From CAZEFK01 sp964511405 (GTDB lineage Bacteria > Pseudomonadota > Alphaproteobacteria > Elsterales > Elsteraceae), in the NCBI GenBank assembly GCA_964511405.1, contig CAZEFK010000017.1, positions 1 through 47,897 of the forward strand: 47,897 bases of DNA. Direction: 5' to 3'. The translations under genes and the position numbers were made by a program. Below, piece by piece: positions 33,034-42,263 of this stretch (positions within the stretch are counted from its first letter, which is position 1; each line of letters starts with the position of its first letter). The notes beneath the pieces are model-generated. The model did not search any database. It worked only from the letters and a program-made list of their open reading frames with translations, and had not been told where the DNA came from.

Positions 33034-35388
33034 ATGGCTGCAATCCCGCTCGAGGCCGACCAGGTCGGCCTGCCGCACTTCGAAGTGCCGCCCGACGACG
33101 GCACGCCGCCCGACATATTCCGCCTGGGCAGCCACCGCCGCGCCGCCGAGGCCCTGGAGTTCGGGATCGAGGTGCACGCCCTGGGCTTCAACCTGTTCGT
33201 CATCGGCGAGGATCGCAGCGGCCGCATGACCGCCACCCTCGCCAAGCTCGACAGCCTGATGCAGACGCGCCCCGCCCCCAGCGACTGGCTCTATCTGGGC
33301 GGCTTCACGTCGGGCGCCCCGGCGACGGCGCACCGCCTGCCGGCCGGTGTCGGCCGGCGCTTCGCCGAGCGCGTCGCCGCCGTCGTGGCGATGCTGCGGG
33401 TGCTGCTGGCCGACGCCTTCGCCGGCGAGGCCTACCAGACCCAGATCCAGGCCATCCGCGACGCCAGCCAAGGCGAGATGGCCCGGACCGTCGACGGCGT
33501 GCGCGCCGAGGCGGTCGGCTTGGGCTATGACCTGGCCCAGGGCCGGGACGGCTTGAAGCTGGTGCCGCTGGTCGCCGGCGGCGCCGGCAGCGCGCCGGCG
33601 GCGGCGCCGAGCGCCGAGGTCGAGCGGCAGCTCACCGCCGCCCTGGCGCGCATCCAGGCCGTCGCCGCCCAGATCCGCGCCGCGATCGCCGAGCGCGTGG
33701 GCGAGCTCGACCGCACCGTCGCCGAGCAGGTGGCCGCCGCGCCGCTGGAGGCGCTGGCCGAGGAGTTCTCCGGCTTCGGCGGCCTGGCGCGCTGGCTGAC
33801 CGAGATGCGCGTCGACGTCCTGGCCGCCCCCGGACGCTTCCGGCTGACCGAGGCCGACAGCGTCGGCGCCGAGCTGCCGGAGCGCCGCTATGCGGTCAAC
33901 CTGCTGGTCGACCGCGGCCACGACCGGCATCCGAGCGTGATCCTGGACTCGCACCCGACCTACGAGAACCTGTTCGGGCGCATCGAGTACCGCCAGACCG
34001 CGGGCGCCGTGCAGACCGACTTCGCGATGATCCGCGCGGGCTCGCTGCACCGCGCCAATGGCGGCGTCCTGGTGCTGCGGGCCGAGGCGCTGGCGGGCCA
34101 GCCCGAAGTCTGGGAGTTCCTCAAGGCGGCGCTGCGCGACCGCGCCATCCGCATCGAGGAGCCGCAGCGCAGCCAGACCCTACCGATCGAGGGCGCCCCC
34201 CGGCCGCAGCCGATCCCGCTCGACGCCAAGGTGGTCATCGTCGGGGCGCCGCGCTGGTACCAGACCTTCTTTGCCGGCGATCCCGACTTCCAGACCTACT
34301 TCAAGGTCAAGGCCGACATCGACCCGGACATGGCCGCCACGCCCGAGGATATCCGCACCTATGCGCAGATGATCCGCGCCTGGGCGCGCGCGGCGGAGCC
34401 GGCCGCCATCGACGATGCCGCGGTCGGCCGCCTGCTCGCCCAGGCGGCGCGGCAGGCCGAGCGCCGCGACCGCCTGACCGCGCGGTTCGAGATGATCGAG
34501 GACCTGGTCGCCGAAGCCGCCATCCATGCCCGCCGGCGCGGCGAGCACGCCGTGACCGTGGCCGCGGTCAATGCCGCGATCGTGGCCCGCCGCCGCCGCG
34601 GCAGCCGCATCGAGGATCGCCTGCACGAGAGCATCGCCGAAGGCCAGGTGATGATCGCGGTCGCCGGCAGCCGGCTCGGCCAGGTCAACGCCCTGACCGT
34701 GCGCGACGTCGGCGACCGCCAGTTCGGGACGCCGGCGCGGGTGACCGCCAGCGCCTCGGTGGGACGATCGGGCGTCATCAACATCGAGCGCGATGCCGCC
34801 CTGGGCGGGCCGATCCAGCAGAAGGGCGCCATGGTCCTGCAGGGCTTCCTGGCCGGCCGCTTCGCCCGGGCCCATCCCCTGTCCTTCACCTGCTCGATCA
34901 CCTTCGAGCAGAGCTATGGCGGCGTCGAAGGCGACAGCGCCTCGCTGGCCGAGCTGGTCGCGGTGCTGTCGGCCCTGTCCGGATTGCCGGTGCGCCAGGA
35001 CCTGGCGATCACCGGCTCGGTCGACCAGCACGGCCGCGCCCAGGCGATCGGCGGCGCCCACTGGAAGGTCGAAGGCTTCCACCGCGTCTGCCGCAGCCTG
35101 CCGGGCGGGCTGACCGGCAGCCAGGGCGTGCTGATCCCTGCGGTCAACAGCGTCAATCTGGTGCTGTATGGCGAGGTCGCGGCCGACGTCGCGGCCGGCC
35201 GCTTCGGGCTCTGGTCGGTGGCCAGCGTCGAGGACGCCGCCGAGCTGATGCTCGGGACGCCGGCAGGCACCCCGGACGCCGGCGGCCGTTATCCGCCGGA
35301 CAGCATCTATGGCCGAGTGGCAGCCACGCTCGCCGGCTTCGACCGGTTGCTCGCCGAGCGCGAGCGGGCCAGCCTTCCGGGTCGCTGA
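33034..35388 (+). CDS. Lon-like protease with divergent AAA domain
   Basis: 784 residues of the AAA_32/Lon_C type (YcbZ-like branch). The N-terminal NTPase has FNLFVIGEDRSGRMTA at 52-67, where Arg replaces the P-loop Lys. LHRANGGVLVLRAEALAGQP takes the Walker B position without the usual acid. A helical insertion lies at about 190-240. The C-terminal Lon protease domain is intact: S635 in GVEGDSASLAELVAVLSALS and K678 in GGAHWKVEGF, 43 residues apart as in Lon. Expected role: degradation of damaged or specific proteins in the cytoplasm. The ATG at 33034 has no clear Shine-Dalgarno. Divergent from the kinase cassette. Confidence 0.85.
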   Translation: MAAIPLEADQVGLPHFEVPPDDGTPPDIFRLGSHRRAAEALEFGIEVHALGFNLFVIGEDRSGRMTATLAKLDSLMQTRPAPSDWLYLGGFTSGAPATAHRLPAGVGRRFAERVAAVVAMLRVLLADAFAGEAYQTQIQAIRDASQGEMARTVDGVRAEAVGLGYDLAQGRDGLKLVPLVAGGAGSAPAAAPSAEVERQLTAALARIQAVAAQIRAAIAERVGELDRTVAEQVAAAPLEALAEEFSGFGGLARWLTEMRVDVLAAPGRFRLTEADSVGAELPERRYAVNLLVDRGHDRHPSVILDSHPTYENLFGRIEYRQTAGAVQTDFAMIRAGSLHRANGGVLVLRAEALAGQPEVWEFLKAALRDRAIRIEEPQRSQTLPIEGAPRPQPIPLDAKVVIVGAPRWYQTFFAGDPDFQTYFKVKADIDPDMAATPEDIRTYAQMIRAWARAAEPAAIDDAAVGRLLAQAARQAERRDRLTARFEMIEDLVAEAAIHARRRGEHAVTVAAVNAAIVARRRRGSRIEDRLHESIAEGQVMIAVAGSRLGQVNALTVRDVGDRQFGTPARVTASASVGRSGVINIERDAALGGPIQQKGAMVLQGFLAGRFARAHPLSFTCSITFEQSYGGVEGDSASLAELVAVLSALSGLPVRQDLAITGSVDQHGRAQAIGGAHWKVEGFHRVCRSLPGGLTGSQGVLIPAVNSVNLVLYGEVAADVAAGRFGLWSVASVEDAAELMLGTPAGTPDAGGRYPPDSIYGRVAATLAGFDRLLAERERASLPGR

Positions 35389-35500
35389 CGGGCCGCCACG
35401 CCCGCGACCATCTGGCGCTATCGGCCCCATTGCGCTTAATCGAATGTTCAGCCGCCGGCCTCTACCGTCGGGGCGTGCTCACGCATCGATAGCAGACGCC

Positions 35501-36250
35501 ATGGAGCCATTCTGTCCCAAGCTGGAGCTGATGGCGGTGTTCGAGGACGCCGCCGGGTTCCCCGGCAACGCCCGTGGTCTGATGGCCGCCGCCGGCCATT
35601 GTCCGAGCCCGGCGTGCCGGTTCTACAGTCCCGCTTGCGCGGCCTCGTGCGCCCAAGCGGCAGCGTCCGGGGTGCTCGCCGACGTCCTGCCGTTCCCGGC
35701 TCCACGGCCGGGAAGCCGGCGCGGCGGGGGCGTGGCGCCCCTGATCGCGCTGGCCCCGGCCAGCCGGCCGGCCGGACCGATCGCGCTCGACGCGCTGCGC
35801 ACGGCCGGCGACCGGCTGGGCCACTTGCTGGGCTGCTGGGAGCGGCTGCCGCGGGATCCGGTCGCCCAGCTGGCCGACATCGATCCGGTCGAGCTGGTCG
35901 AGCTGGGCCTGCTTGGCTACATCCATCTCATCGACGTTACGGCACCAGAGCCCGAAGGCTTCGAGATCCGGCTCTGGGGGCGGCGGCTGCCGATCCACGG
36001 CTGCACCGATTTCGCCGGACGGCGCCTGATCGAACTGCCGTCGCGCCGGATCGCCGAGGCGCTGATGGACCAGGCCCTGGCTGCCCGCGAATTGGGCGCC
36101 CCTGTAGCGGTCGCCGGCGACGAGACGCGGCTGATGCTGCCGCTGTCGGCCAGCGGCACGGCGATCGACCATCTGCTGGTCGGGGTGCGCCCGGGCCGGG
36201 CCGGCGGCCACGGCGCGCCCTGCGGGCTCCTGCACGCGACCAAGAGCTGA
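35501..36250 (+). CDS. PAS_5-type domain protein with N-terminal cysteine cluster
   Basis: About 249 residues. The C-terminal half matches the PAS_5 family common in alphaproteobacteria: GYIHLIDVTAPEPEGFEIRL, then WGRRLPIHGCTDFAGRRLIE and a terminal RLMLPLSASGTAIDHLLVGV. The N-terminal half is unusual, with C5 and then C34-x4-C39-x6-C46-x3-C50 (HCPSPACRFYSPAC), which could bind a metal or an iron-sulfur cluster. The role is unknown, probably sensory. ATG 35501 is chosen as the first start compatible with the Cys region; the longer frame overlaps the Lon-like gene. It follows Lon in the same direction, 112 bases downstream. Confidence 0.6.
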   Translation: MEPFCPKLELMAVFEDAAGFPGNARGLMAAAGHCPSPACRFYSPACAASCAQAAASGVLADVLPFPAPRPGSRRGGGVAPLIALAPASRPAGPIALDALRTAGDRLGHLLGCWERLPRDPVAQLADIDPVELVELGLLGYIHLIDVTAPEPEGFEIRLWGRRLPIHGCTDFAGRRLIELPSRRIAEALMDQALAARELGAPVAVAGDETRLMLPLSASGTAIDHLLVGVRPGRAGGHGAPCGLLHATKS

Positions 36251-36262
36251 CGGCACACCCCC

Positions 36263-37012
36263 TCAGCTGGGCTTGACGGCGCCAACCAGCAGCTCGCGAT
36301 TGCCGTCGCCGCCGCGGATCGGGCTGTCGGCCACGCCCACGACCCGCCATCCCATGGGATCGGCCAGCCAGGCGGCAATGCGCGCGGCGGCCGCATCCTG
36401 GCGCGCGGGATCCCGGACGACACCGCCCTTGCCGACATGCGCCGGCCCGACTTCGAACTGCGGCTTGATCAGCGCCACCAGGAACGCATCAGGTGCCGCC
36501 AGCCCGAGCGCCGCCGGCAGCACGGTCTCGAGGCCGATGAAGCTGGCATCGCAGACCACCGCCGCGGGCCGCTCGGGGATATGCTCGGCGCTCAGGTCCC
36601 GGGCGTTGAGCTGCTCGTGCACGACCACGCGTGGATCCGCGCGCAGCCGCGGATGGAGCTGCCCGCGTCCGACGTCGACGGCATAGACCCGCACCGCCCC
36701 CCGCGCCAGCAGCACGTCGGTGAAGCCGCCGGTCGCCGCACCGACGTCGAGGGCGACCCGGCCGGCCGGCGAAAAGCCGAAGCGGTCGAGGCCGAAGGCG
36801 AGCTTGAGGCCGCCGCGGGAGACCCAGGGGTGGTCCGGGGCGATCAGCCTGATTTCGGCATCGCCGGCAACGCGATCGCCCGGCCGGGTCGCCGGACGGC
36901 CGCCGACCTGGACCGCACCCTCCAGGATCAGGCTGCGTGCCCGGCTGCGGCTGGGCGCCAGCCCGCGCTCGACCAGGACCTGATCGAGCCGGTCGGCGAT
37001 GCGCCCGCTCAC
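36263..37012 (-). CDS. tlyA: TlyA-family rRNA 2'-O-methyltransferase
   Basis: Methylates cytidines in ribosomal RNA using S-adenosylmethionine. The 249-residue protein has an S4 RNA-binding domain (RLDQVLVERGLAPSRSRARS, LILEGAVQVGG), the VSRGGLKLAFGLDRF linker, and a Rossmann methyltransferase domain with DVGAATGGFTDVLLARGA, VYAVDVGRGQLHPRL, VCDASFIGLETVLP and ALIKPQFEVG. The GTG start at 37012 overlaps the stop of the CBS gene as GTGA, so the two are coupled. Normally tlyA follows dxs in related genomes; here a CBS gene precedes it. Confidence 0.93.
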   Translation of the reverse strand: MSGRIADRLDQVLVERGLAPSRSRARSLILEGAVQVGGRPATRPGDRVAGDAEIRLIAPDHPWVSRGGLKLAFGLDRFGFSPAGRVALDVGAATGGFTDVLLARGAVRVYAVDVGRGQLHPRLRADPRVVVHEQLNARDLSAEHIPERPAAVVCDASFIGLETVLPAALGLAAPDAFLVALIKPQFEVGPAHVGKGGVVRDPARQDAAAARIAAWLADPMGWRVVGVADSPIRGGDGNRELLVGAVKPS

Positions 37013-37440
37013 CCGCCCGTGATGAACTGGCGCAACTGGTCGGCCTCGTGCTCGACCTCGTCCATCCGGAACTTGACGACGTCGCCAATGCTGATCACGC
37101 CCTTGAGCACCCCGCCTTCGACCACCGGCATGTGGCGGAAGCGGCCCTTGGTCATGGCCTGCATCACTTCCTGGACGCTGTTGCCCGGGCTGCAGGTAAC
37201 GACGGTCGTGGTCATCAGGCTGGAGACGGGCTGGTCGAGGACGCCGGCGCCGGATTTCGACAGGCGCCGGATGACGTCGCGCTCCGACAGGATGCCGTCG
37301 AGATGAACGCCGTCCTGGCTGACGATGAGCGCACCGACATTGGCCTGGGCCAGGCGGTCCACCGCCTCGGCCACGGTCGTCGATGCGGTCACCGTCAGCA
37401 GCGATTGCGGCTTGCCGGACAGGATTCGCGACACGGTCAT
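37009..37440 (-). CDS. CBS-pair domain protein
   Basis: A 143-residue protein consisting of two CBS motifs: MTVSRILSGKPQSLLTVTAS with VDRLAQANVGALIVSQDGVH, then VSSLMTTTVVTCSPGNSVQE with MTKGRFRHMPVVEGGVLKGV. CBS pairs bind adenosine nucleotides and usually report energy status; this stand-alone type is frequent in alphaproteobacteria and its target is unknown. GGAGG lies 7 bases before ATG 37440. The tlyA start overlaps its stop. Confidence 0.92.
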   Translation of the reverse strand: MTVSRILSGKPQSLLTVTASTTVAEAVDRLAQANVGALIVSQDGVHLDGILSERDVIRRLSKSGAGVLDQPVSSLMTTTVVTCSPGNSVQEVMQAMTKGRFRHMPVVEGGVLKGVISIGDVVKFRMDEVEHEADQLRQFITGG

Positions 37441-37504
37441 GTCAGGTCCTCCCAGCGTGGCTCCGATAGCCGGGCGCACGCGCCGATGCCTATTCTGGTA
37501 CGGA

Positions 37505-37533
37505 ATTGTGCCTGGCGGGGCGCGGGAGGGCAA
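37505..37533 (-). promoter_or_regulatory. candidate sigma70 promoter for the CBS-tlyA pair
   Basis: On the minus strand TTGCCC (37533-37528), a 17-base spacer and CACAAT (37510-37505), about 65 bases before the CBS start. Spacing is ideal and both hexamers are recognisable. This suggests CBS-tlyA is transcribed separately from ispA upstream. Confidence 0.4.
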
Positions 37534-37582
37534 GCTTGATAGCTCGCCGGGACCCGAAGATCAAGATCTCATAGACCGTTTA

Positions 37583-38485
37583 TCAGGATTGGCGGTCCAC
37601 GACGAAGCGCGCGACCGCCTTGAGCGCCGCCGCGCGCTCGCCGAACGGTTGCAGCCGCTCGCCGGCCTGCTCGGCCAGCAGCGCCGCCTGGGCTCGGGCC
37701 CGCTCGACCCCCAGGATCGACACGAAGGTCGCCTTGCCGGCCGCGACATCGCGGCCCAGGTCCTTGCCGACCTTGGTCTGGTCGCCGGTGACATCGAGCA
37801 GGTCGTCGGCGATCTGGAAGGCCAGCCCCATATCGTGGGCATAGAGGTGGAGCGCATGGCGCAGCGGCACCGGCGCCTTGCCCAGGATCGCGCCGGCCTC
37901 GCAGGAGAACGCGAAGATCTCGCCGGTCTTCAGGCGCTGCAGCCGCGTGATCGCGCCGATGTCGAGGTCGGTCATGCGCTCGGCCATCAGGTCGAACATC
38001 TGGCCGCCGACCATGCCCATGGGACCCGCGGCGGCGGCCAGCGCCGCCACCAGATCGACGCGGACCTGGGCGTCGCCATGGACCTGCGGATCGGCGAGCA
38101 CCTCGAACGCCCGGGTCAACAGGCCATCGCCGGCCAGGATCGCCGTCGCCTCGTCGAACTTGCGGTGGGCCGTGGGCAGCCCGCGGCGCAGGTCGCTGTT
38201 GTCCATGGCCGGCAGGTCGTCATGGACCAGGCTGTAGGCGTGCAACATCTCGATGGCGGCGGCCACGCGCAGCGCCGAGCTGGGCGCGACCGAGAACAGC
38301 TTGCTGCCTTCCAGCACGAGCAGGGCGCGCAGCCGCTTGCCGCCGTTGAGGGTGGCATAGCGCATGGCTTCGCGCACCCGCGACTCGGGTCCCGAGCCCA
38401 GCGGCAGCAACACGTCGAGCTGGCGCTCCACCGCGCGGGCGGCATCGGCCATCAGGGCGGCGAGGTCAATGGTGGGGTCGGTCAT
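37583..38485 (-). CDS. ispA: farnesyl/polyprenyl diphosphate synthase
   Basis: Condenses allylic diphosphates with isopentenyl diphosphate in isoprenoid synthesis. The 300-residue all-helical enzyme shows GGKRLRALLVLEG, the first Asp-rich motif in YSLVHDDLPAMDNSDLRRG, GMVGGQMFDLMAE, KTGEIFAFSCEAG and the second Asp-rich motif in FQIADDLLDVTGDQTKVGKD. The size and the short-chain-type sequence ahead of the first motif fit IspA. It follows xseB with an 8-base gap, the standard order in proteobacteria. Confidence 0.93.
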   Translation of the reverse strand: MTDPTIDLAALMADAARAVERQLDVLLPLGSGPESRVREAMRYATLNGGKRLRALLVLEGSKLFSVAPSSALRVAAAIEMLHAYSLVHDDLPAMDNSDLRRGLPTAHRKFDEATAILAGDGLLTRAFEVLADPQVHGDAQVRVDLVAALAAAAGPMGMVGGQMFDLMAERMTDLDIGAITRLQRLKTGEIFAFSCEAGAILGKAPVPLRHALHLYAHDMGLAFQIADDLLDVTGDQTKVGKDLGRDVAAGKATFVSILGVERARAQAALLAEQAGERLQPFGERAAALKAVARFVVDRQS

Positions 38486-38493
38486 TCAGGCCC

Positions 38494-38745
38494 TTAATCG
38501 GCATCGAGCGGTTGGGTGGACAGCGCGCCGTCGCCGGCCTGCACGATCTTATCGATCTTGGCCTGGGCCTCGGCCAGCTTGGCGTCGCAATGGCGGCGCA
38601 ACAGCGTGCCGCGCTCATACGAGGCGATGGCCTCGTCGAGCTTGCCCTTGCCCTCCTCCAGCCGGCGCACGATCGCTTCCAGTTCGGCGATGGCGTCCTC
38701 GAAGCTGAGCTCGGCGATGTCGGCGGGAACGGACGGGTCGGACAT
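38494..38745 (-). CDS. xseB: exodeoxyribonuclease VII small subunit
   Basis: An 83-residue helical subunit that binds XseA to form the single-strand-specific exonuclease VII. The signature is clear: LSFEDAIAELEAIVRRLEEG, KGKLDEAIASYERGTLLRRH and CDAKLAEAQAKIDKIV. Its position directly before ispA is the conserved arrangement. The deacetylase gene lies 58 bases upstream. Confidence 0.95.
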   Translation of the reverse strand: MSDPSVPADIAELSFEDAIAELEAIVRRLEEGKGKLDEAIASYERGTLLRRHCDAKLAEAQAKIDKIVQAGDGALSTQPLDAD

Positions 38746-38803
38746 TCTCGGGATCGGGCGGGCGGTTGCGGGCGGCGGAGTGTAGGGGCTGGCCGCGGCC
38801 GCT

Positions 38804-39739
<936 letters not shown>

Positions 39740-39804
39740 CGCGCATTGTCCTGCCCGGCCGGCGCCACCGCAAGGCCGGCGGGACCGATCTCAGAGACTG
39801 CCGG

Positions 39805-41010
39805 TCATGCCGCGAGCGACGCCGGCAGGTCCAACGCCTGGGCCAGGTCGGCGACGATGTCCTCGACCTCCTCGAGTCCGACCGACAGCCGGATCAATCC
39901 CTCGGCGATGCCATGGGCGGCGCGCTCCTCGGGGGTGTAGGTCGAGTGGGTCATCGAGGCCGGGTGCTGGATCAGGCTTTCGGCGTCGCCCAGCGAGACG
40001 GCGCGGCGGATCAGCCCCAACCGGTTCATCATCTGCGTCGCGGCCGCGAGCCCGCCCGTCAGCTCGAAGGCGATCATCGCGCCGAACCCGGGCATCTGCC
40101 GCACGGCCAGGGCGTGCTGGGGGAAGCTCTCCAGCCCCGGATAGTGGACCTCGGCCACCGCCGGATGATCCCGCAGCATCCGCGCCACCGCCATGGCATT
40201 GGCGCAATGCCGCTCCATCCGCAGCTTCAGCGTCTTGAGGCCGCGCAGGACCAGCGCCGCGTTGAACGGCGCCATGACCGCGCCGGTCATGTCCTTCAGG
40301 CCGACGCGGCGCACCTGCGCCATGTCGGCGGCCGCGCCGACGGCGATGCCGCCGACCAGGTCGCCATGGCCGCCCATGTATTTGGTGGCCGAGTGCACCA
40401 CGATGTCGGCCCCCCGCTCGATCGGCCGGGTCAGCACCGGAGTGGCGTAAGTGTTGTCCACGACCACCTTGGCGCCGTGCGCCTTGGCGATCGCCGAGAC
40501 GGCCGCGATGTCGACCAGCCGCATGTTCGGGTTGGCCGGGGTCTCGAAATAGACGATGCGGGTCCTGGGCGACAGCGCGGCGCGAAGCGCGTCGGGGTCG
40601 GTCAGGTCGGCATGGGTGATGGCGATGCCGAACCGCGCCAGCCCGTGGCGCAGGAACGCGAAGGTGCAGCCATAGAGCGTGCGGTCGGTGACGATCTCGT
40701 CGCCCGGCGACAGGAAGGTCCAGAGCACCGCGCAGATGGCGCCCATGCCCGAGGCCAGCGCGACGCCGGCCTCGGCCCCTTCCAGATCGGCGCAGCGGCG
40801 TTCGAGCAGGTCGAGCGTGGGGTTCGAGATGCGGGAATAGACATGTCCGGGCGCCTCGCCGGCGAAGATCGCCGCCCCGGCCTCGGCACTGTCGAAGGCG
40901 AAGGTCGAGGTCAGGTACAGGGGCGGCGTCAGCGCGCCCTGATGATCCATGGGATCGTGGCCGAGGTGGATGGCGCGGGTGGCAAAGCCGGCGGGGCAAA
41001 GCGGGGTCAT
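39805..41010 (-). CDS. mdeA: methionine gamma-lyase
   Basis: A PLP enzyme splitting methionine into methanethiol, 2-oxobutyrate and ammonia. 401 residues. Visible are HVYSRISNPTLDLLERRCAD, SGMGAICAVLWTFLSPGD, TLYGCTFAFLRHG with Y113 and C115 (the Cys is diagnostic of methionine gamma-lyase among Cys/Met PLP enzymes), YFETPANPNMRLVDI, and the PLP Lys K210 in HSATKYMGGHGDLVGG. Numbering is one off the Pseudomonas enzyme (C116, K211). GGGAGG precedes ATG 41010. It is divergent from an Lrp regulator, as with mdeR/mdeA in pseudomonads. Confidence 0.9.
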   Translation of the reverse strand: MTPLCPAGFATRAIHLGHDPMDHQGALTPPLYLTSTFAFDSAEAGAAIFAGEAPGHVYSRISNPTLDLLERRCADLEGAEAGVALASGMGAICAVLWTFLSPGDEIVTDRTLYGCTFAFLRHGLARFGIAITHADLTDPDALRAALSPRTRIVYFETPANPNMRLVDIAAVSAIAKAHGAKVVVDNTYATPVLTRPIERGADIVVHSATKYMGGHGDLVGGIAVGAAADMAQVRRVGLKDMTGAVMAPFNAALVLRGLKTLKLRMERHCANAMAVARMLRDHPAVAEVHYPGLESFPQHALAVRQMPGFGAMIAFELTGGLAAATQMMNRLGLIRRAVSLGDAESLIQHPASMTHSTYTPEERAAHGIAEGLIRLSVGLEEVEDIVADLAQALDLPASLAA

Positions 41011-41074
41011 GGCAAGGTCCTCCCTGAAACGCGCCGATCGTCGCATCGGGCCTCTGGCGAGGGCTGCCAAATCG

Positions 41075-41110
41075 TGCCACTGATTCACGCAGAATTGGCA
41101 TCTATGCCAA
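41075..41110. promoter_or_regulatory. four phased TGCCA boxes between mdeA and its Lrp regulator
   Basis: TGCCAA at 41075, TGCCAC at 41085, TTGGCA (inverted) at 41095 and TGCCAA at 41105, each exactly 10 bases apart. The last two form TTGGCAT-CT-ATGCCAA, a perfect palindrome. Helical phasing suits an octameric Lrp-type protein wrapping DNA on one face. The array ends 12 bases before the regulator start. Confidence 0.6.
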
Positions 41111-41122
41111 GTGAGATCGGCT

Positions 41123-41593
41123 ATGAAGCAAATCGACGCCAAGGATGGCCGGATCATCCGGGAGCTGCAGCGCCACGGCCGGCTGACCAACTTGGAACTG
41201 GCCGAACGGGTGAACCTGTCGCCCTCGCCCTGCCTGCGGCGGGTGCGGCTGCTGGAGGAGGCCGGGGTCATCACCGGCTATTCGGCGGATGTCGACCCGC
41301 GCGCCTACGGCCTGCGCATCACCGCGTTCATCCGCATCACGCTGCAGCGCCACGACCGCGCGGCGGTGCACCGCTTCGAGGAGCAGGTGCGGGGCATCGA
41401 CGAAATCCTCGACTGCTACCTGCTGACCGGCGAGGCCGATTACCTTCTGCGCGTCATGGTCTCGGATCTGGAAGCCTATGAGCAGTTCGTGCGCAACCGA
41501 CTTCACGGGATTCCGGGAATAAGCTCGATCATGACGAGTCTCGTGTACGGAACCGTGAAGTCCTCGCGGATCTTCCCCTTGCTGCCGCTCTGA
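41123..41593 (+). CDS. Lrp/AsnC family regulator, MdeR-like
   Basis: A 156-residue regulator. HTH: IDAKDGRIIRELQRHGRLTN, LAERVNLSPSPCLRRVRLLE. RAM domain: IDEILDCYLLTGEADYLLRV then LRVMVSDLEAYEQFV. It closely resembles the regulator at 13273 across both domains, so they are paralogues. Divergent from methionine gamma-lyase with the phased boxes between them, it probably activates mdeA in response to methionine or a related amino acid (inference from the Pseudomonas mdeR-mdeA pair). ATG 41123 is used; GTG 41111 is in frame. Confidence 0.92.
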   Translation: MKQIDAKDGRIIRELQRHGRLTNLELAERVNLSPSPCLRRVRLLEEAGVITGYSADVDPRAYGLRITAFIRITLQRHDRAAVHRFEEQVRGIDEILDCYLLTGEADYLLRVMVSDLEAYEQFVRNRLHGIPGISSIMTSLVYGTVKSSRIFPLLPL

Positions 41594-41597
41594 CCGC

Positions 41598-41822
41598 CTA
41601 CGCCTTGCGGATGACGAAGCGCAGCAGGGCGCCGTCATGCCCGGCCTCGACCAGACGGTCGCCGGTCGCGGCGCAGAACGCCGGGAAGTCCGACGCCGCG
41701 GCCGGATCGGTCGCCAGCACCTCGAGCTCGTCGCCGGGCGCCAGGGCCTTCAGCGCCTTGCGCGCCCGCAGCACCGGCAGCGGGCAGATCAGGCCGCGGG
41801 CGTCGAGCTGGGCGCGGGTCAC
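41598..41822 (-). CDS. TusA-family sulfurtransferase
   Basis: A 74-residue sulfur-carrier-like protein. QLDARGLICPLPVLRARKAL contains the CPxP motif with the persulfide Cys, followed by ALAPGDELEVLATDPAAASD and FPAFCAATGDRL. The GTG start at 41822 overlaps the stop of the DUF423 gene as GTGA; the longer open frame is the shadow of that gene. TusA-like proteins pass sulfur to thiolation or other sulfur pathways; being near methionine gamma-lyase may be coincidence. Confidence 0.9.
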   Translation of the reverse strand: MTRAQLDARGLICPLPVLRARKALKALAPGDELEVLATDPAAASDFPAFCAATGDRLVEAGHDGALLRFVIRKA

Positions 41823-42193
41823 TGGCGCCGGTCCAGCAGTGCCGCCATGGCCAGGCACAGCCAGGCCAGGATCAGGATCGTGCCCCCGATCGGCGTCGCC
41901 CGCGCGAACGCCGCATTGCCGGTCGCCGCATGGGCATAGATGCTGCCGCAGAAGCCGATGATGCCGACCAGGAAGCCAGTGCCGGCGAAGCGCGTCCAGC
42001 GCCCGCCGCCGACCCGAAGCAGCAGGCCGACCACGATCAGGGCCACGGCGTGCAGGATCTGATAGCGGGCGGCCAGATCGACCAGGGCGCCATCCGACGC
42101 GCGATGCGCGGCCAGGGCGCCGGCGACCACGCCGACAGCGCCGTTCAGCCCGCCCAAGCCGACCCACAGATTACCCGCTCCGCCCCCGCGCAT
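41819..42193 (-). CDS. DUF423 (YgdD-type) small membrane protein
   Basis: About 124 residues with four hydrophobic segments: GGLNGAVGVVAGALAAHRA, YQILHAVALIVVGLLLRV, FAGTGFLVGIIGFCGSIYAH, IGGTILILAWLCLAMAALL. The GAxGAHALA/YQxxHALAL pattern defines DUF423. Function unknown. ATG 42193 has GGAG 6 bases upstream and is preferred to ATG 42211. Coupled to the TusA-like gene downstream. Confidence 0.88.
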   Translation of the reverse strand: MRGGGAGNLWVGLGGLNGAVGVVAGALAAHRASDGALVDLAARYQILHAVALIVVGLLLRVGGGRWTRFAGTGFLVGIIGFCGSIYAHAATGNAAFARATPIGGTILILAWLCLAMAALLDRRQ

Positions 42194-42263
42194 GGCCGGC
42201 TCCGCTCTCATTTCATCGGAGCCGCGTTGATAGGGCGCGCCGCGCCACCTGTCGACCCGGCGG

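Noticed and set aside
39805..41122. SAM riboswitch in the mdeA upstream region
   Set aside because: No recognisable SAM-II or SAM-I core; the gap is explained by the phased TGCCA boxes.
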